Made by a program: the position numbers and the translations under genes
The notes under the pieces: generated by a model
What the model was told of the DNA's origin: nothing
Databases searched by the model: none
What the model saw: only the letters and a program-made list of their open reading frames with translations
Assembly: GCA_014380825.1 (NCBI GenBank)
Contig: JACMJD010000528.1
Location: forward strand, 1-9,592
Length of the DNA stretch: 9,592 nt
DNA from: Phycisphaerae bacterium
GTDB taxonomy: Bacteria; Planctomycetota; Phycisphaerae; Tepidisphaerales; Tepidisphaeraceae
Reading direction: 5' to 3'
In this document: positions 1 through 6,105 of the stretch, in pieces
How the letters are laid out: each line of letters starts with the position of its first letter
Numbering within the stretch: position 1 is the first letter of the stretch

Positions 1-2
1 CA

Positions 3-2165
3 CCCGCGCCGGAAACGGCCGTGCCGGCGCCCGATGCAACCGCTGCACCGGCGACGCCGCCAGCCGTGACGCCGAACCAGAGCACCATCTCGCTCGCGGG
101 CGATTTCTGGCACTACGGCAAAGTCGGCCGATACGATCTCGCCAACGCCGCCGGACAAAAGCTGCTCGCCTCAGGCGCGCCGCCGGCCGAGATCCTCGTC
201 GCGTTCGAGAAGACCGCCTCCGAACGCAAAGACAATCTCGACGAGTGGCTGCTCCGCTGGCAGGACATGGAGCCGATGAAGGACATCACCGCGCAAGTGG
301 TGAAGACCCTGAACGAAGGCCGCTACACGCGGCGCTCTGACACGAAGTTCATCACCGACAATATCGACCGCCTGGTCAGCAGCGAGCGCGGCTACGTGAA
401 CGGCGTTCGCGCGCTGCGCGATGCCGGTGAGTTGTCCGTGCCGTTCCTCATTCAATATCTGCGCGATCCGAGCAAGCAGCAGTATCAGTCCGTCATCCGT
501 CGCGCGCTACGCGATCTGGGCAAGTACTCTCTCAACCCGCTCGTCGCCGCGACTGAGATGACCGATTGGCCGGTGCTGGCGATGGTCGCCACATCGCTCG
601 GCGATCTCGGTTACGACGTGGCCGTGCCGTATCTCGCAAAGGTTGCGTCCAACAAAGACGCGCCGCCGCCGACGCGCACCGCGGCGATGGCGGCGATCAA
701 GAAGATCACCGGCAGCGTCGCCGCCGCCGACCAGCTTCGGGCGGGCGATCTGTTCTACAACCTCGGCGAGAAGTTTTACTACGACACCGCCGCCATCACC
801 GCCGATCCACGAAACGCGATGGCGTCGCTCTGGTACTGGAACCCCGACCGCGGCCTGATCAAGGTCGACGTCGTCCCGCCAATCTTCAACGAACTGATGA
901 CGATGCGCGCCGCCGAGTATTCGCTGAAGCTTGGCGGATCGTCAGGCGATGCGCTGAGCCTGTGGCTGGCCGCGAACTACAAGCGCGAAGTAGAGCTGCC
1001 GGAAGGCGCCGTCGATCCGACGCGCGCCGAAGGTCAGCCCAACGCACACTATTACGGTGTCTCCGCCGGCGCCCAGTATCTGAACGCAGCATTGGCAAGA
1101 TCGCTCAAGGATCAGAACGCACCGGTGGCTTTGAAGGTCGTGAAGTCGCTTCAGGAAATCGCCGGCCAGAGCAACGCACTGCCAGGCGGCAATGGGCCGC
1201 TGGTGGATGCCATGGCGTTCCCGGATCGCGTGGTGCGATTCGAATCCGCCTTCGCTGTGGCCGGTTCGCTTCCGCAGCAGCCGTTCAACGGACAGAACCG
1301 CGTCGTGCCGCTGCTGGCCGAGGCGCTTGCGCAAACCGGCGCCCCGTCGGTCCTGCTTGCCGCGGCGAATCAGGAACAGTTCAACACGATGAGCGAAGCC
1401 CTCAAGGGTATCGGCTATCAGGTTGCCGGCGGAACGACCGCCGATGCCACCATCGCGTCCGCCAACTCGCTGCCGGCGGTTGATGTCGTGCTTATCTCCG
1501 ATGAGCTCGCGCCGGCCGAGGTCGATCGGCTCATCGGATCCAACGCGCAGCCCACGAAAGTTGCCGGCGCTGCCAAGCTGGTAATGGTGAAGACCGACGC
1601 GTCACCCTACGAGGCCCGCAAGGCGAGCGAACGCATGCTCAGCACGACGCGTGCACAAGACCCGGCTGCGCTCAAGACTGCGATCGACGAAGCCCGCAAA
1701 AAAGCCGGCGCGTTGCCGGTCGATCCGGCCGTCGCGACGACGTATGCAACTCGCGCGGCCGATCATCTGGCGAAGCTCGCAATCAGCCGTGGGCAGGTGC
1801 TGGATCTGTCCGCCGCCCAACCGTCGCTGCTGAACGCACTGACGGATGCGCGGCCTGAGATCGTCAAGCTCTCCGGTAACGTCCTTGGTCTTCTGCCGTC
1901 GAAGGACGCGCAGATCGGCCTGCTCAGTGTCGCCAGCGACGACAAGACCGCCGACGACGTGAAGATCAGCCTCTACAAGAGCCTGTCGACCAACGCCAAG
2001 TTCTTCGGCAACAAGCTGGACGCCCCGCAGGTTGCAACGCTGGGGAAAGTGGTGGCAGATGCCACGAACCTCGACGTTCGATCCGCCGCGGCTGAAGCAC
2101 ACGGAGCGCTCAATCTCCCAGCCGACGATGCGAAGGGGCTGATCGTGAAGCAGTCGAAAATCTAA
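3..2165 (+). CDS. HEAT-repeat protein, 5' end outside window
   Basis: The frame is open to the left window edge (Pro-Ala-rich codons from position 3), so the GTG at 21 is probably not the true start and an N-terminal signal or anchor may lie upstream. Counting from that GTG, a Pro/Ala-rich linker is followed by helical repeats of HEAT type at about residues 126-230, with pairs of helices such as VPFLIQYLRD and AVPYLAKVAS. A middle helical part follows. Residues about 443-560 alternate hydrophobic strands and helices (VLLAAANQ, VDVVLISDEL, KLVMVKTDAS), resembling a response-regulator receiver fold but without clear acidic-pocket and lysine residues in order. More helical repeats run to the C-terminus. 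HEAT repeats are protein-binding scaffolds; no enzyme activity is visible. The gene ends at TAA and is followed by a strong terminator. The specific role is unknown. Confidence 0.8.
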   Translation, partial: PAPETAVPAPDATAAPATPPAVTPNQSTISLAGDFWHYGKVGRYDLANAAGQKLLASGAPPAEILVAFEKTASERKDNLDEWLLRWQDMEPMKDITAQVVKTLNEGRYTRRSDTKFITDNIDRLVSSERGYVNGVRALRDAGELSVPFLIQYLRDPSKQQYQSVIRRALRDLGKYSLNPLVAATEMTDWPVLAMVATSLGDLGYDVAVPYLAKVASNKDAPPPTRTAAMAAIKKITGSVAAADQLRAGDLFYNLGEKFYYDTAAITADPRNAMASLWYWNPDRGLIKVDVVPPIFNELMTMRAAEYSLKLGGSSGDALSLWLAANYKREVELPEGAVDPTRAEGQPNAHYYGVSAGAQYLNAALARSLKDQNAPVALKVVKSLQEIAGQSNALPGGNGPLVDAMAFPDRVVRFESAFAVAGSLPQQPFNGQNRVVPLLAEALAQTGAPSVLLAAANQEQFNTMSEALKGIGYQVAGGTTADATIASANSLPAVDVVLISDELAPAEVDRLIGSNAQPTKVAGAAKLVMVKTDASPYEARKASERMLSTTRAQDPAALKTAIDEARKKAGALPVDPAVATTYATRAADHLAKLAISRGQVLDLSAAQPSLLNALTDARPEIVKLSGNVLGLLPSKDAQIGLLSVASDDKTADDVKISLYKSLSTNAKFFGNKLDAPQVATLGKVVADATNLDVRSAAAEAHGALNLPADDAKGLIVKQSKI

Positions 2166-2218
2166 GAGTGACCTAAACAAGTCAGCGAAGTATTTTTCGC
2201 ACAACCTCGTATCCTTTC

Positions 2219-2262
2219 GCGGGACAGATGACCTTCGCCGTCATCTGTCCCGCTGTCTTTTT
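2219..2262 (+). terminator. Intrinsic terminator after the HEAT-repeat gene
   Basis: A perfect 14-bp stem (2219-2232 paired with 2240-2253) encloses a 7-base loop CTTCGCC and is followed by TGTCTTTTT. It lies 54 bp after the stop codon of the HEAT-repeat gene and has the classic form of a Rho-independent terminator. Confidence 0.9.
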
Positions 2263-2287
2263 GCACTGCGTGCTGTTCGTTGCAACC

Positions 2288-2367
2288 GTCATCCTGAGGT
2301 ACTCCGAAGGATCTCCGGAAGCGAGCGACGTTCGACCGTCGAGATCCTTCGGAGTCCTCTGGATGAC
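2288..2367. repeat. Dispersed palindromic repeat (REP-like)
   Basis: The arms 2288-2315 and 2341-2367 are inverted copies differing by one mismatch and one extra base; a smaller inner hairpin (CGACG at 2326-2330 with CGTCG at 2337-2341) sits in the loop. The arm combines ATCCTGAGG with CCGAAGGATCT. Translated, it gives the NCHPEDSEGS / RSFGVPQDD type of peptide that is often mis-annotated as protein in bacterial genomes rich in this repeat. It lies between the terminator and the protease gene, ending 16 bp before that gene's ribosome binding site. Such elements are usually non-autonomous and present in many copies. Confidence 0.8.
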
Positions 2368-2395
2368 AATTCTGCTCTAGCGAAGGAGTTCGGTA

Positions 2396-3379
2396 ATGCG
2401 GAAGGTTTTCGCTGCGTCGTTGTGCGCATTGTGTTGTTTCACGTGCGTCGCATTCGCTCAGGATGACGAAGCCGCTCTGATCGAGCCGAAGCGATCGTCG
2501 TTCAACGCTCAGGTGCCGTCGGAGTTGGAAGTTCGCAAAACGAAAACCGGCCATCTCCTGGTCAAATCCAAAGTGAACGGCGAGGACGCCGGCTGGTTCA
2601 TCCTGGACACCGGTGCGGGGATGAGCTGTATCGATAAAACCGTGGCCGACGAGATGACGCTCGGTGAAGGCGGCGGCGTTACCGCGCGCGGGGTTGGCGG
2701 GCAGGCTGAGAAAAAACTGCGCACGTTTGATTCGCTCTCCCTCGGCGGCATCTCGCTTGAAGAGGGCAAACTCCTCGAGCTCGAACTGAAACGCTACGGC
2801 CCGCTGATGGGCGCGGACGTGCCGATCGCCGGCATCATCGGTCACGACTGTTTCATGGCCGGCGTGTTCGACATCGACCTCGCGAACGCGACCGTGCACG
2901 TACACGATCCGAAGACGTTCAAGCTCACCGAATCGCAAGGCGTCTGGACGCCGGTAAAGCTGGTCGGCCGACGCCCGGCGGTCGAAGGCCGCATCGAAGG
3001 CAGCGAGCCCGGCATGCTCCTGCTCGACACCGGCTCCAACGAAGGCCTGCTCGTTCACTCGCCCACGGTGAAGAAGCTGAACCTCCTCGAAGGCCGTGAA
3101 ACCGGCCACGGCAAAGTGGGCGGCGAAGGCGGGGCGTTCAAGACTGTCCGTACCGGCAAGCTCAAAAGCGTAACGCTGGGCGGCTGCGAGATCGCCGACG
3201 TCCCAGCTTCGTTCGCGGAAACCACCGACGGACTGACCGCAAGCGACGAAGTCCTGGCGACGACGGGGCTGAAATTCCTGCGGAATTTCCGGATGATCGT
3301 GAACCAGTCGACCAACTCGATCGCGTTCAGTCGCGCCAAACTTCCGACGACGAATCCGTCGACACATCCCGCAAAATGA
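2396..3379 (+). CDS. Secreted two-domain retropepsin-like aspartic protease
   Basis: This 327-residue protein begins with a signal peptide (basic MRK, hydrophobic core, probable cleavage after AFA at residue 21). It has two retropepsin-like halves. The first carries FILDTGAGMS with the catalytic-type Asp at 71 and closes with GIIGHDCF (147-153) and a FDIDLANATV strand. The second carries LLLDTGSNEG with Asp at 211 and closes with GLKFLRNFRM (291-300). Two DTG motifs in one chain suggest an intramolecular pseudo-dimer acting as an aspartic peptidase in the periplasm or outside the cell; the substrate is unknown. The start ATG at 2396 is preceded by AAGGAG (2383-2388) with 7-base spacing, which supports it strongly. 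The gene is isolated, with no operon partner visible. Family-level confidence is high, but activity is inferred. Confidence 0.88.
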   Translation: MRKVFAASLCALCCFTCVAFAQDDEAALIEPKRSSFNAQVPSELEVRKTKTGHLLVKSKVNGEDAGWFILDTGAGMSCIDKTVADEMTLGEGGGVTARGVGGQAEKKLRTFDSLSLGGISLEEGKLLELELKRYGPLMGADVPIAGIIGHDCFMAGVFDIDLANATVHVHDPKTFKLTESQGVWTPVKLVGRRPAVEGRIEGSEPGMLLLDTGSNEGLLVHSPTVKKLNLLEGRETGHGKVGGEGGAFKTVRTGKLKSVTLGGCEIADVPASFAETTDGLTASDEVLATTGLKFLRNFRMIVNQSTNSIAFSRAKLPTTNPSTHPAK

Positions 3380-3631
3380 CCCGCGGACCGCGCGCAGCGC
3401 AGCGAAACCAAAAATAAAAATTTCTACGTTCAAGTTTCAATTGAAAATCGGAGGATGCCGACCTTGCGCTGCGCGCGGCGCGCTCGTGGCGCGCAACAGA
3501 CCCAGGTAATAGGGGAGCGCTTGTTTGTCGCGCTGCTCTTTGACAAGTTTGGATTTCGTGAGGCAACCGGAACTCGCACCGTTGCGCGAATCAAAATGAA
3601 TCAATCTGATACAGAATGAAACAGATTGATA
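3380..3631. other. Non-coding stretch after the protease gene, rich in inverted repeats
   Basis: I see no convincing gene here. It holds a 14-bp perfect inverted repeat (3388-3401 with 3465-3478) around an AT-rich 63-base spacer, a 12-base perfect palindrome TTTCAATTGAAA (3435-3446), and a GCGCGC hairpin with a 5-base loop (3478-3483 with 3489-3494). The first repeat could end transcription of the protease gene, although it has no T-tract directly after it. An 80-codon minus-strand frame here overlaps only repeats and has no ribosome binding site I can support. Confidence 0.6.
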
Positions 3632-3632
3632 C
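3595..3632. repeat. Two 18-bp units at 20-bp spacing with inverted cores
   Basis: Units 3595-3612 and 3615-3632 both start with AATGAA and end with GATAC. Their centres, TCAATCT and ACAGATT, are inverted relative to one another, giving a 9-bp perfect inverted repeat (3600-3608 with 3622-3630). This looks like a protein-binding site. It ends next to the split hairpin at the transposon insertion point. Confidence 0.7.
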
Positions 3633-3657
3633 ACCTTCACGATTTGGCAAAGCAAAG
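3632..3657. repeat. Left half of the split target hairpin plus left target duplication
   Basis: CACCTTCAC (3632-3640) and TTTGGC (3643-3648) are the inverted complements of 7747-7755 and 7741-7746 on the far side of the element. Positions 3650-3657 read AAGCAAAG, the left copy of the 8-bp target duplication. Removing the element and one duplication copy restores a hairpin with a 15-bp stem, a 2-base bulge and an A-rich loop. Confidence 0.85.
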
Positions 3658-3681
3658 CGGAAGTGTGGCGATAACGCAACC
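3658..3681 (+). repeat. Left terminal inverted repeat of the transposon
   Basis: This 24-bp segment is the exact reverse complement of 7710-7733. Pairing weakens sharply inward from position 3682 and continues outward only because the target was itself a palindrome. Confidence 0.9.
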
Positions 3682-3716
3682 CGGCATAAGAATTTGGTAA
3701 CTGCCCATTTTGGAGA

Positions 3717-4229
3717 CTATTCTTTTTCTGGTGCCTTTGCTTCCGGATGACCAGTCATGTTGATGTTGCTTGGTCGAAAGTCCATGTAGTAAATCCCGTG
3801 TCGCGCCAGTGCCGCGTAGACGGCATAAATCATCGCCTCGTTTGGGCTGAAGAATTCCGATATTTTTTGATGCCAGTGCGCCATCACGTCGCCGGAAAAG
3901 TCCGGTTTCTTGAACTGTACCCCAGCGAAATCCAGGAGATACGGTGATCGCACAAAGTCCATTTGAATTGCCAGAATGTCCTCGCGGTAATCCAGCATAC
4001 GGGGAATTGTGAAACCGAGAAGCTGTCTCATTCCGAGGCGTCGCAGCAGTTGATAGGTGCGCACTTCAGCCTGAAATCCCGCAGAATATTTAAGCACCTT
4101 CACCGCCGTGCGCAGATCGGGGGCAAGGTAGACGTAACCAGAAATTCCCCACCCGAGTCTTGCCAGCGGTGCCCCGGTGCCGATATATTTTTGAGCGATG
4201 TCAGCAAATTTGATTGCGTCTGAATCCAT
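3717..4229 (-). CDS. Mini protein-kinase-fold protein without DFG motif
   Basis: The 170-residue product shows an N-terminal kinase-like lobe: a glycine-rich loop LGWGISG, AVKVLKY with the ATP-anchoring Lys, and a helix with Glu (AEVRTYQLL). In the C-lobe the catalytic-loop equivalent GIYYMDFRPSNINM supplies the Asp and Asn. The protein then stops about 15 residues later, without a DFG segment or substrate lobe. From memory, short kinase-like proteins of this build, with a LLDFAG-like and a W-x-x-K stretch before the final D-x-x-P-x-N-I, occur as hypothetical proteins of similar length, so this is probably complete rather than truncated. ATG at 4229 has AAAGG about 5 bases upstream; a GTG at 4235 (172 residues) is the alternative start. 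It is a transposon passenger. The partner and substrate are unknown. Confidence 0.72.
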   Translation of the reverse strand: MDSDAIKFADIAQKYIGTGAPLARLGWGISGYVYLAPDLRTAVKVLKYSAGFQAEVRTYQLLRRLGMRQLLGFTIPRMLDYREDILAIQMDFVRSPYLLDFAGVQFKKPDFSGDVMAHWHQKISEFFSPNEAMIYAVYAALARHGIYYMDFRPSNINMTGHPEAKAPEKE

Positions 4230-4485
4230 GTCCACCTTTGGCGATCACTCCGCCGAAGTCGAAATGTGGTTAGATTGCGGCGAGCATGGCATCGTTGAAT
4301 TGAGCAGGATTACACCGAGCGCCGTCGTCGCAAAGACACCTCGCGCCGTTCCACCCTGCGAGGCCGTCTTGGTTGTTATGGTTGACCGCAAGACCATGCG
4401 GTGTCGTGTAAACGTTACTCGCGGTTTCTCGCCATCGTCGTGCGCTGCTATTGTGTTGCCCATCGATGATTCGGCTCCATTCTGA
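4228..4485 (+). CDS. Small conserved beta-rich protein (85 aa)
   Basis: The product reads as alternating beta strands: AEVEMWLDCG, IVELSRITPSAVVA, EAVLVVMVD, RCRVNVTRG, AAIVLPIDD, then SAPF at the C-terminus. I associate this pattern with small uncharacterised planctomycete-type proteins that begin with a short M-x-x-F stretch before AEVxMWL, which favours the ATG at 4228. Alternatives are 4198 (95 residues) and 4264 (73 residues); no start has a clear ribosome binding site. The start codon overlaps the kinase-like gene's start on the other strand within one CATG. The stop lies 4 bp from the convergent stop of the transposase gene. Function is unknown. A competing minus-strand frame (4270-4500) looks like a shadow. 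Confidence 0.6.
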   Translation: MSTFGDHSAEVEMWLDCGEHGIVELSRITPSAVVAKTPRAVPPCEAVLVVMVDRKTMRCRVNVTRGFSPSSCAAIVLPIDDSAPF

Positions 4486-4489
4486 TTGC

Positions 4490-5467
4490 TTAGGCAGCAC
4501 CCGGCGCGTGATACATCAGCCGCTTTCCTTCCGCTGATTGAATCAGCAAAACCGTACGGTCGCCATCGTTCATCTTTCGGCAGTTCCACAGGAAATCGAA
4601 GTGAGCAAGGTAGCGGTGAAGATGCTCTTGGCTGACAGCGTGATAGATGCCGTGCAGCCCACGCTTCACTAACGCGAAGCTGCTTTCGATCGTGTTCGTG
4701 TTCACGTCGCCCCGAGCGTATTCCTTGATGCTGTGGTTGACGGTTTCGTGTCCGCCCTTGAACCACTTGTTCAGCCCCCAATATGGCCGTGATTCATCGG
4801 TGAGCAATCGCGCTTTGCGGTCGACCTGCGCCACGATCATCTTGCGGACGTTGCCGTGCGTTACGTCGGTGTTCACTTGCCGCTGAATCTTTCCGTTGCG
4901 TTCGACAATGCCAACAACCTGAATCTTGTTGCTCGCGGGGCGCTTGTAGTCATCCGCGCGAACGCGCTCGTAGTTCTTCCGGCGGGGTTTGCCCCCGACG
5001 TAAGTTTCGTCCGCTTCTACGTCGCCCTTGAACGTCGGGGCTTTGCTCGGAGCCATCGCCCAGCGGATACGGTGCATCAGGAACAGCGCGGACTTGTAGG
5101 ACAATCCGGTGTGACGCATGATCTCCAGCGCGGCCACGCCTTTCTTGCTGGTGGCTCCGCGCCAGAACGCATAGACCCAATGGCGCAATTCGATGCGAGA
5201 TTCTTCGAACACCATGCCGACGCGAATAGTGTATTGCTTCTTGCAATCGCGACAACGCCAGAGGAACCGAGCCGAGCGCCCGCCGGTCTTAGCGTTCATC
5301 ATCTTGTAGCAGTTCGTGCTACCGCAGTGGATGCAGCACGGCGAATTGCCCCAGCGCTGCTTTTCCAGAAACTCCACAGCGGCCAGCTCATCTTGGCAGG
5401 CTAATGGGATTTCCCGAATCGTCTCGGTCATCTTCAATTCGGGGCGTTGGTACTTCGCGTCTTTCAT
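4490..5467 (-). CDS. IS1595-family (ISXO2-like) transposase
   Basis: From the ATG at 5467 the product is 325 residues. It has an N-terminal zinc ribbon (CIHC at 45-48 and CRDC at 72-75), a helical DNA-binding part, and an ISXO2/IS1595 DDE-type catalytic domain. Visible motifs are VEADETYVGGK with Asp153, LLTDES with Asp224, the histidine-rich GGHETVNHS, and VNTNTIES followed by LVKRG, where Asn258 or Glu261 with Lys268 would complete the active site. The end HLHRYLAHFDFLWNCR is also typical. The length fits the family and the frame is intact. The ATG at 5431 is a possible alternative start. It cuts and joins the transposon ends. A TATACT box (5502-5507 on the minus strand) could be its -10 element, but no -35 is clear. 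It is the only mobilisation gene in the element. Confidence 0.93.
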   Translation of the reverse strand: MKDAKYQRPELKMTETIREIPLACQDELAAVEFLEKQRWGNSPCCIHCGSTNCYKMMNAKTGGRSARFLWRCRDCKKQYTIRVGMVFEESRIELRHWVYAFWRGATSKKGVAALEIMRHTGLSYKSALFLMHRIRWAMAPSKAPTFKGDVEADETYVGGKPRRKNYERVRADDYKRPASNKIQVVGIVERNGKIQRQVNTDVTHGNVRKMIVAQVDRKARLLTDESRPYWGLNKWFKGGHETVNHSIKEYARGDVNTNTIESSFALVKRGLHGIYHAVSQEHLHRYLAHFDFLWNCRKMNDGDRTVLLIQSAEGKRLMYHAPGAA

Positions 5468-5536
5468 GCGGGCAATTTTAACTCTTACGCAAGGGATGCA
5501 CAGTATAAGCGGGAGCCAGTTCTCTACTCGGCTGAA

Positions 5537-5610
5537 TGCGACCGACAGGCTTCGAACCTGCAACATCTGGGGTCCAACCCCAGCGCGTCTTCCAATTGCG
5601 CCACGGTCGC
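5537..5610 (-). tRNA. tRNA-like gene, anticodon UGG (Pro by anticodon)
   Basis: On the minus strand the sequence folds as a full cloverleaf of 73 bases plus discriminator A. The acceptor GCGACCG pairs fully with CGGTCGC. TG follows at 8-9, then a D-arm GCG/CGC with GG in the loop. The anticodon stem CTGGG/CCCAG is perfect with loop GTTGGAC, the variable loop is 5 bases, and the T-arm GCAGG/CCTGT has loop TTCGAAG. T33 precedes the anticodon TGG. There are oddities: base 32 is G, and G32-C38 with T33-A37 could pair and close the loop. Bacterial tRNA-Pro normally starts C1 with G72, while this has G1-C72, so charging with proline is doubtful. CCA is not encoded. It lies inside the transposon, upstream of the transposase on the same strand. 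Confidence 0.72.
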
Positions 5611-5702
5611 AAAGGCCCCTGTGGGGCGCTAGCTACATGGTGGCGCTCGTATGCGATTCATACACGCATCCTTTCGTGTCTGTGGCGAGGACTGCGGCGC
5701 GG

Positions 5703-5900
5703 CTACGCTGCTTCGTCCAAGCCGAACAGGTGGAGCTGGGTCAGGCACGCAGGCGGTTCGTTGCCCTGCTTGCGGGCGTACGTGCCGTCGTCATTGCGCC
5801 TGATCACCATGGGCTCAACCCATGTGTTGCCGTCCCTGATTCTCCGGGGGCGGTCGGGCTCGTCTGCGTTTGGCGCAGACGGAGATTGGTCGGATGCCAT
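5703..5900 (-). CDS. Hypothetical small protein (65 aa)
   Basis: The product is hydrophilic and starts MASDQSPSAPNADEPDRPRR. The middle contains DGNTWVEPMVIRRNDDGTYA, which looks like a short beta unit, and the end is QLHLFGLDEAA. A GGAG (minus strand, 5907-5910) sits 6 bases before the ATG, a good ribosome binding site for so short a frame. There is no signal peptide, membrane segment or recognisable domain. It lies upstream of the tRNA-like gene and downstream of the winged-helix-like gene on the same strand, but a terminator-like hairpin at 6056-6103 separates it from the latter, so it probably has its own promoter in 5901-6050. I do not recognise a family. Confidence 0.5.
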   Translation of the reverse strand: MASDQSPSAPNADEPDRPRRIRDGNTWVEPMVIRRNDDGTYARKQGNEPPACLTQLHLFGLDEAA

Positions 5901-6055
5901 TTGTGGCTCCGTTACAAATGCAGGCGCTTGCAGAAAACCGATGACGTGTGTTAATCTGGCGGGCCGGTCAGGGCCGCAGGGTGTTCACACGCCCTCGGAC
6001 GCGCATCACGACGCCCGAAGCGCCAAGTACGGCGTGCGCGATGCGTTAGAAATCG

Positions 6056-6103
6056 GAAGCGGTTGGGGAGTCCTTCGTCAAAAGTACCTCGCCCAACCGC
6101 TTC
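6056..6103. terminator. 12-bp stem-loop at the end of the winged-helix-like gene
   Basis: A perfect 12-bp inverted repeat (6056-6067 with 6092-6103) encloses a 24-base loop. It starts 3 bp beyond the TAA of the minus-strand gene at 6106. On the plus strand it is followed by TTTTAT, so it reads better as a terminator in that direction. On the minus strand it is followed by CGATTTCT and may still stop or stabilise the transcript. Confidence 0.55.
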
Positions 6104-6105
6104 TT

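Noticed and set aside
566..1483. 305-codon plus-strand frame within the HEAT-repeat gene
   Set aside because: It is Arg-rich, low-complexity translation typical of an alternate frame of GC-rich coding DNA.
2162..3433. 423-codon minus-strand frame opposite the protease gene
   Set aside because: Its protein is shadow-like, and its C-terminal-side translation contains the repeat peptide NCHPEDSEGS. The plus strand encodes a protein with signal peptide, two DTG motifs and a good ribosome binding site.
3595..3632. CRISPR-like array
   Set aside because: Only two units, no spacers of regular length beyond 2 bp, inverted cores and no cas genes in the window.
3437..3679. 80-codon minus-strand frame between the protease gene and the transposon
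   Set aside because: It spans the terminal repeat, the split hairpin and the tandem units; no ribosome binding site or protein-like pattern supports it.
4245..4781. 178-codon minus-strand frame overlapping the transposase end and the small beta-rich gene
   Set aside because: Out of frame with the transposase, no domain, and no coherent protein pattern.
4473..5517. Compact 1.05-kb insertion sequence bounded by GGCTCC (4473) and GGAGCC (5512-5517) around the transposase
   Set aside because: Only six bases match, the 8-base flanks differ (GATGATTC versus AGTTCTCT), and the left end would fall inside the conserved-looking C-terminus of the small beta-rich protein. The 24-bp ends at 3658 and 7733 with an exact duplication fit far better.
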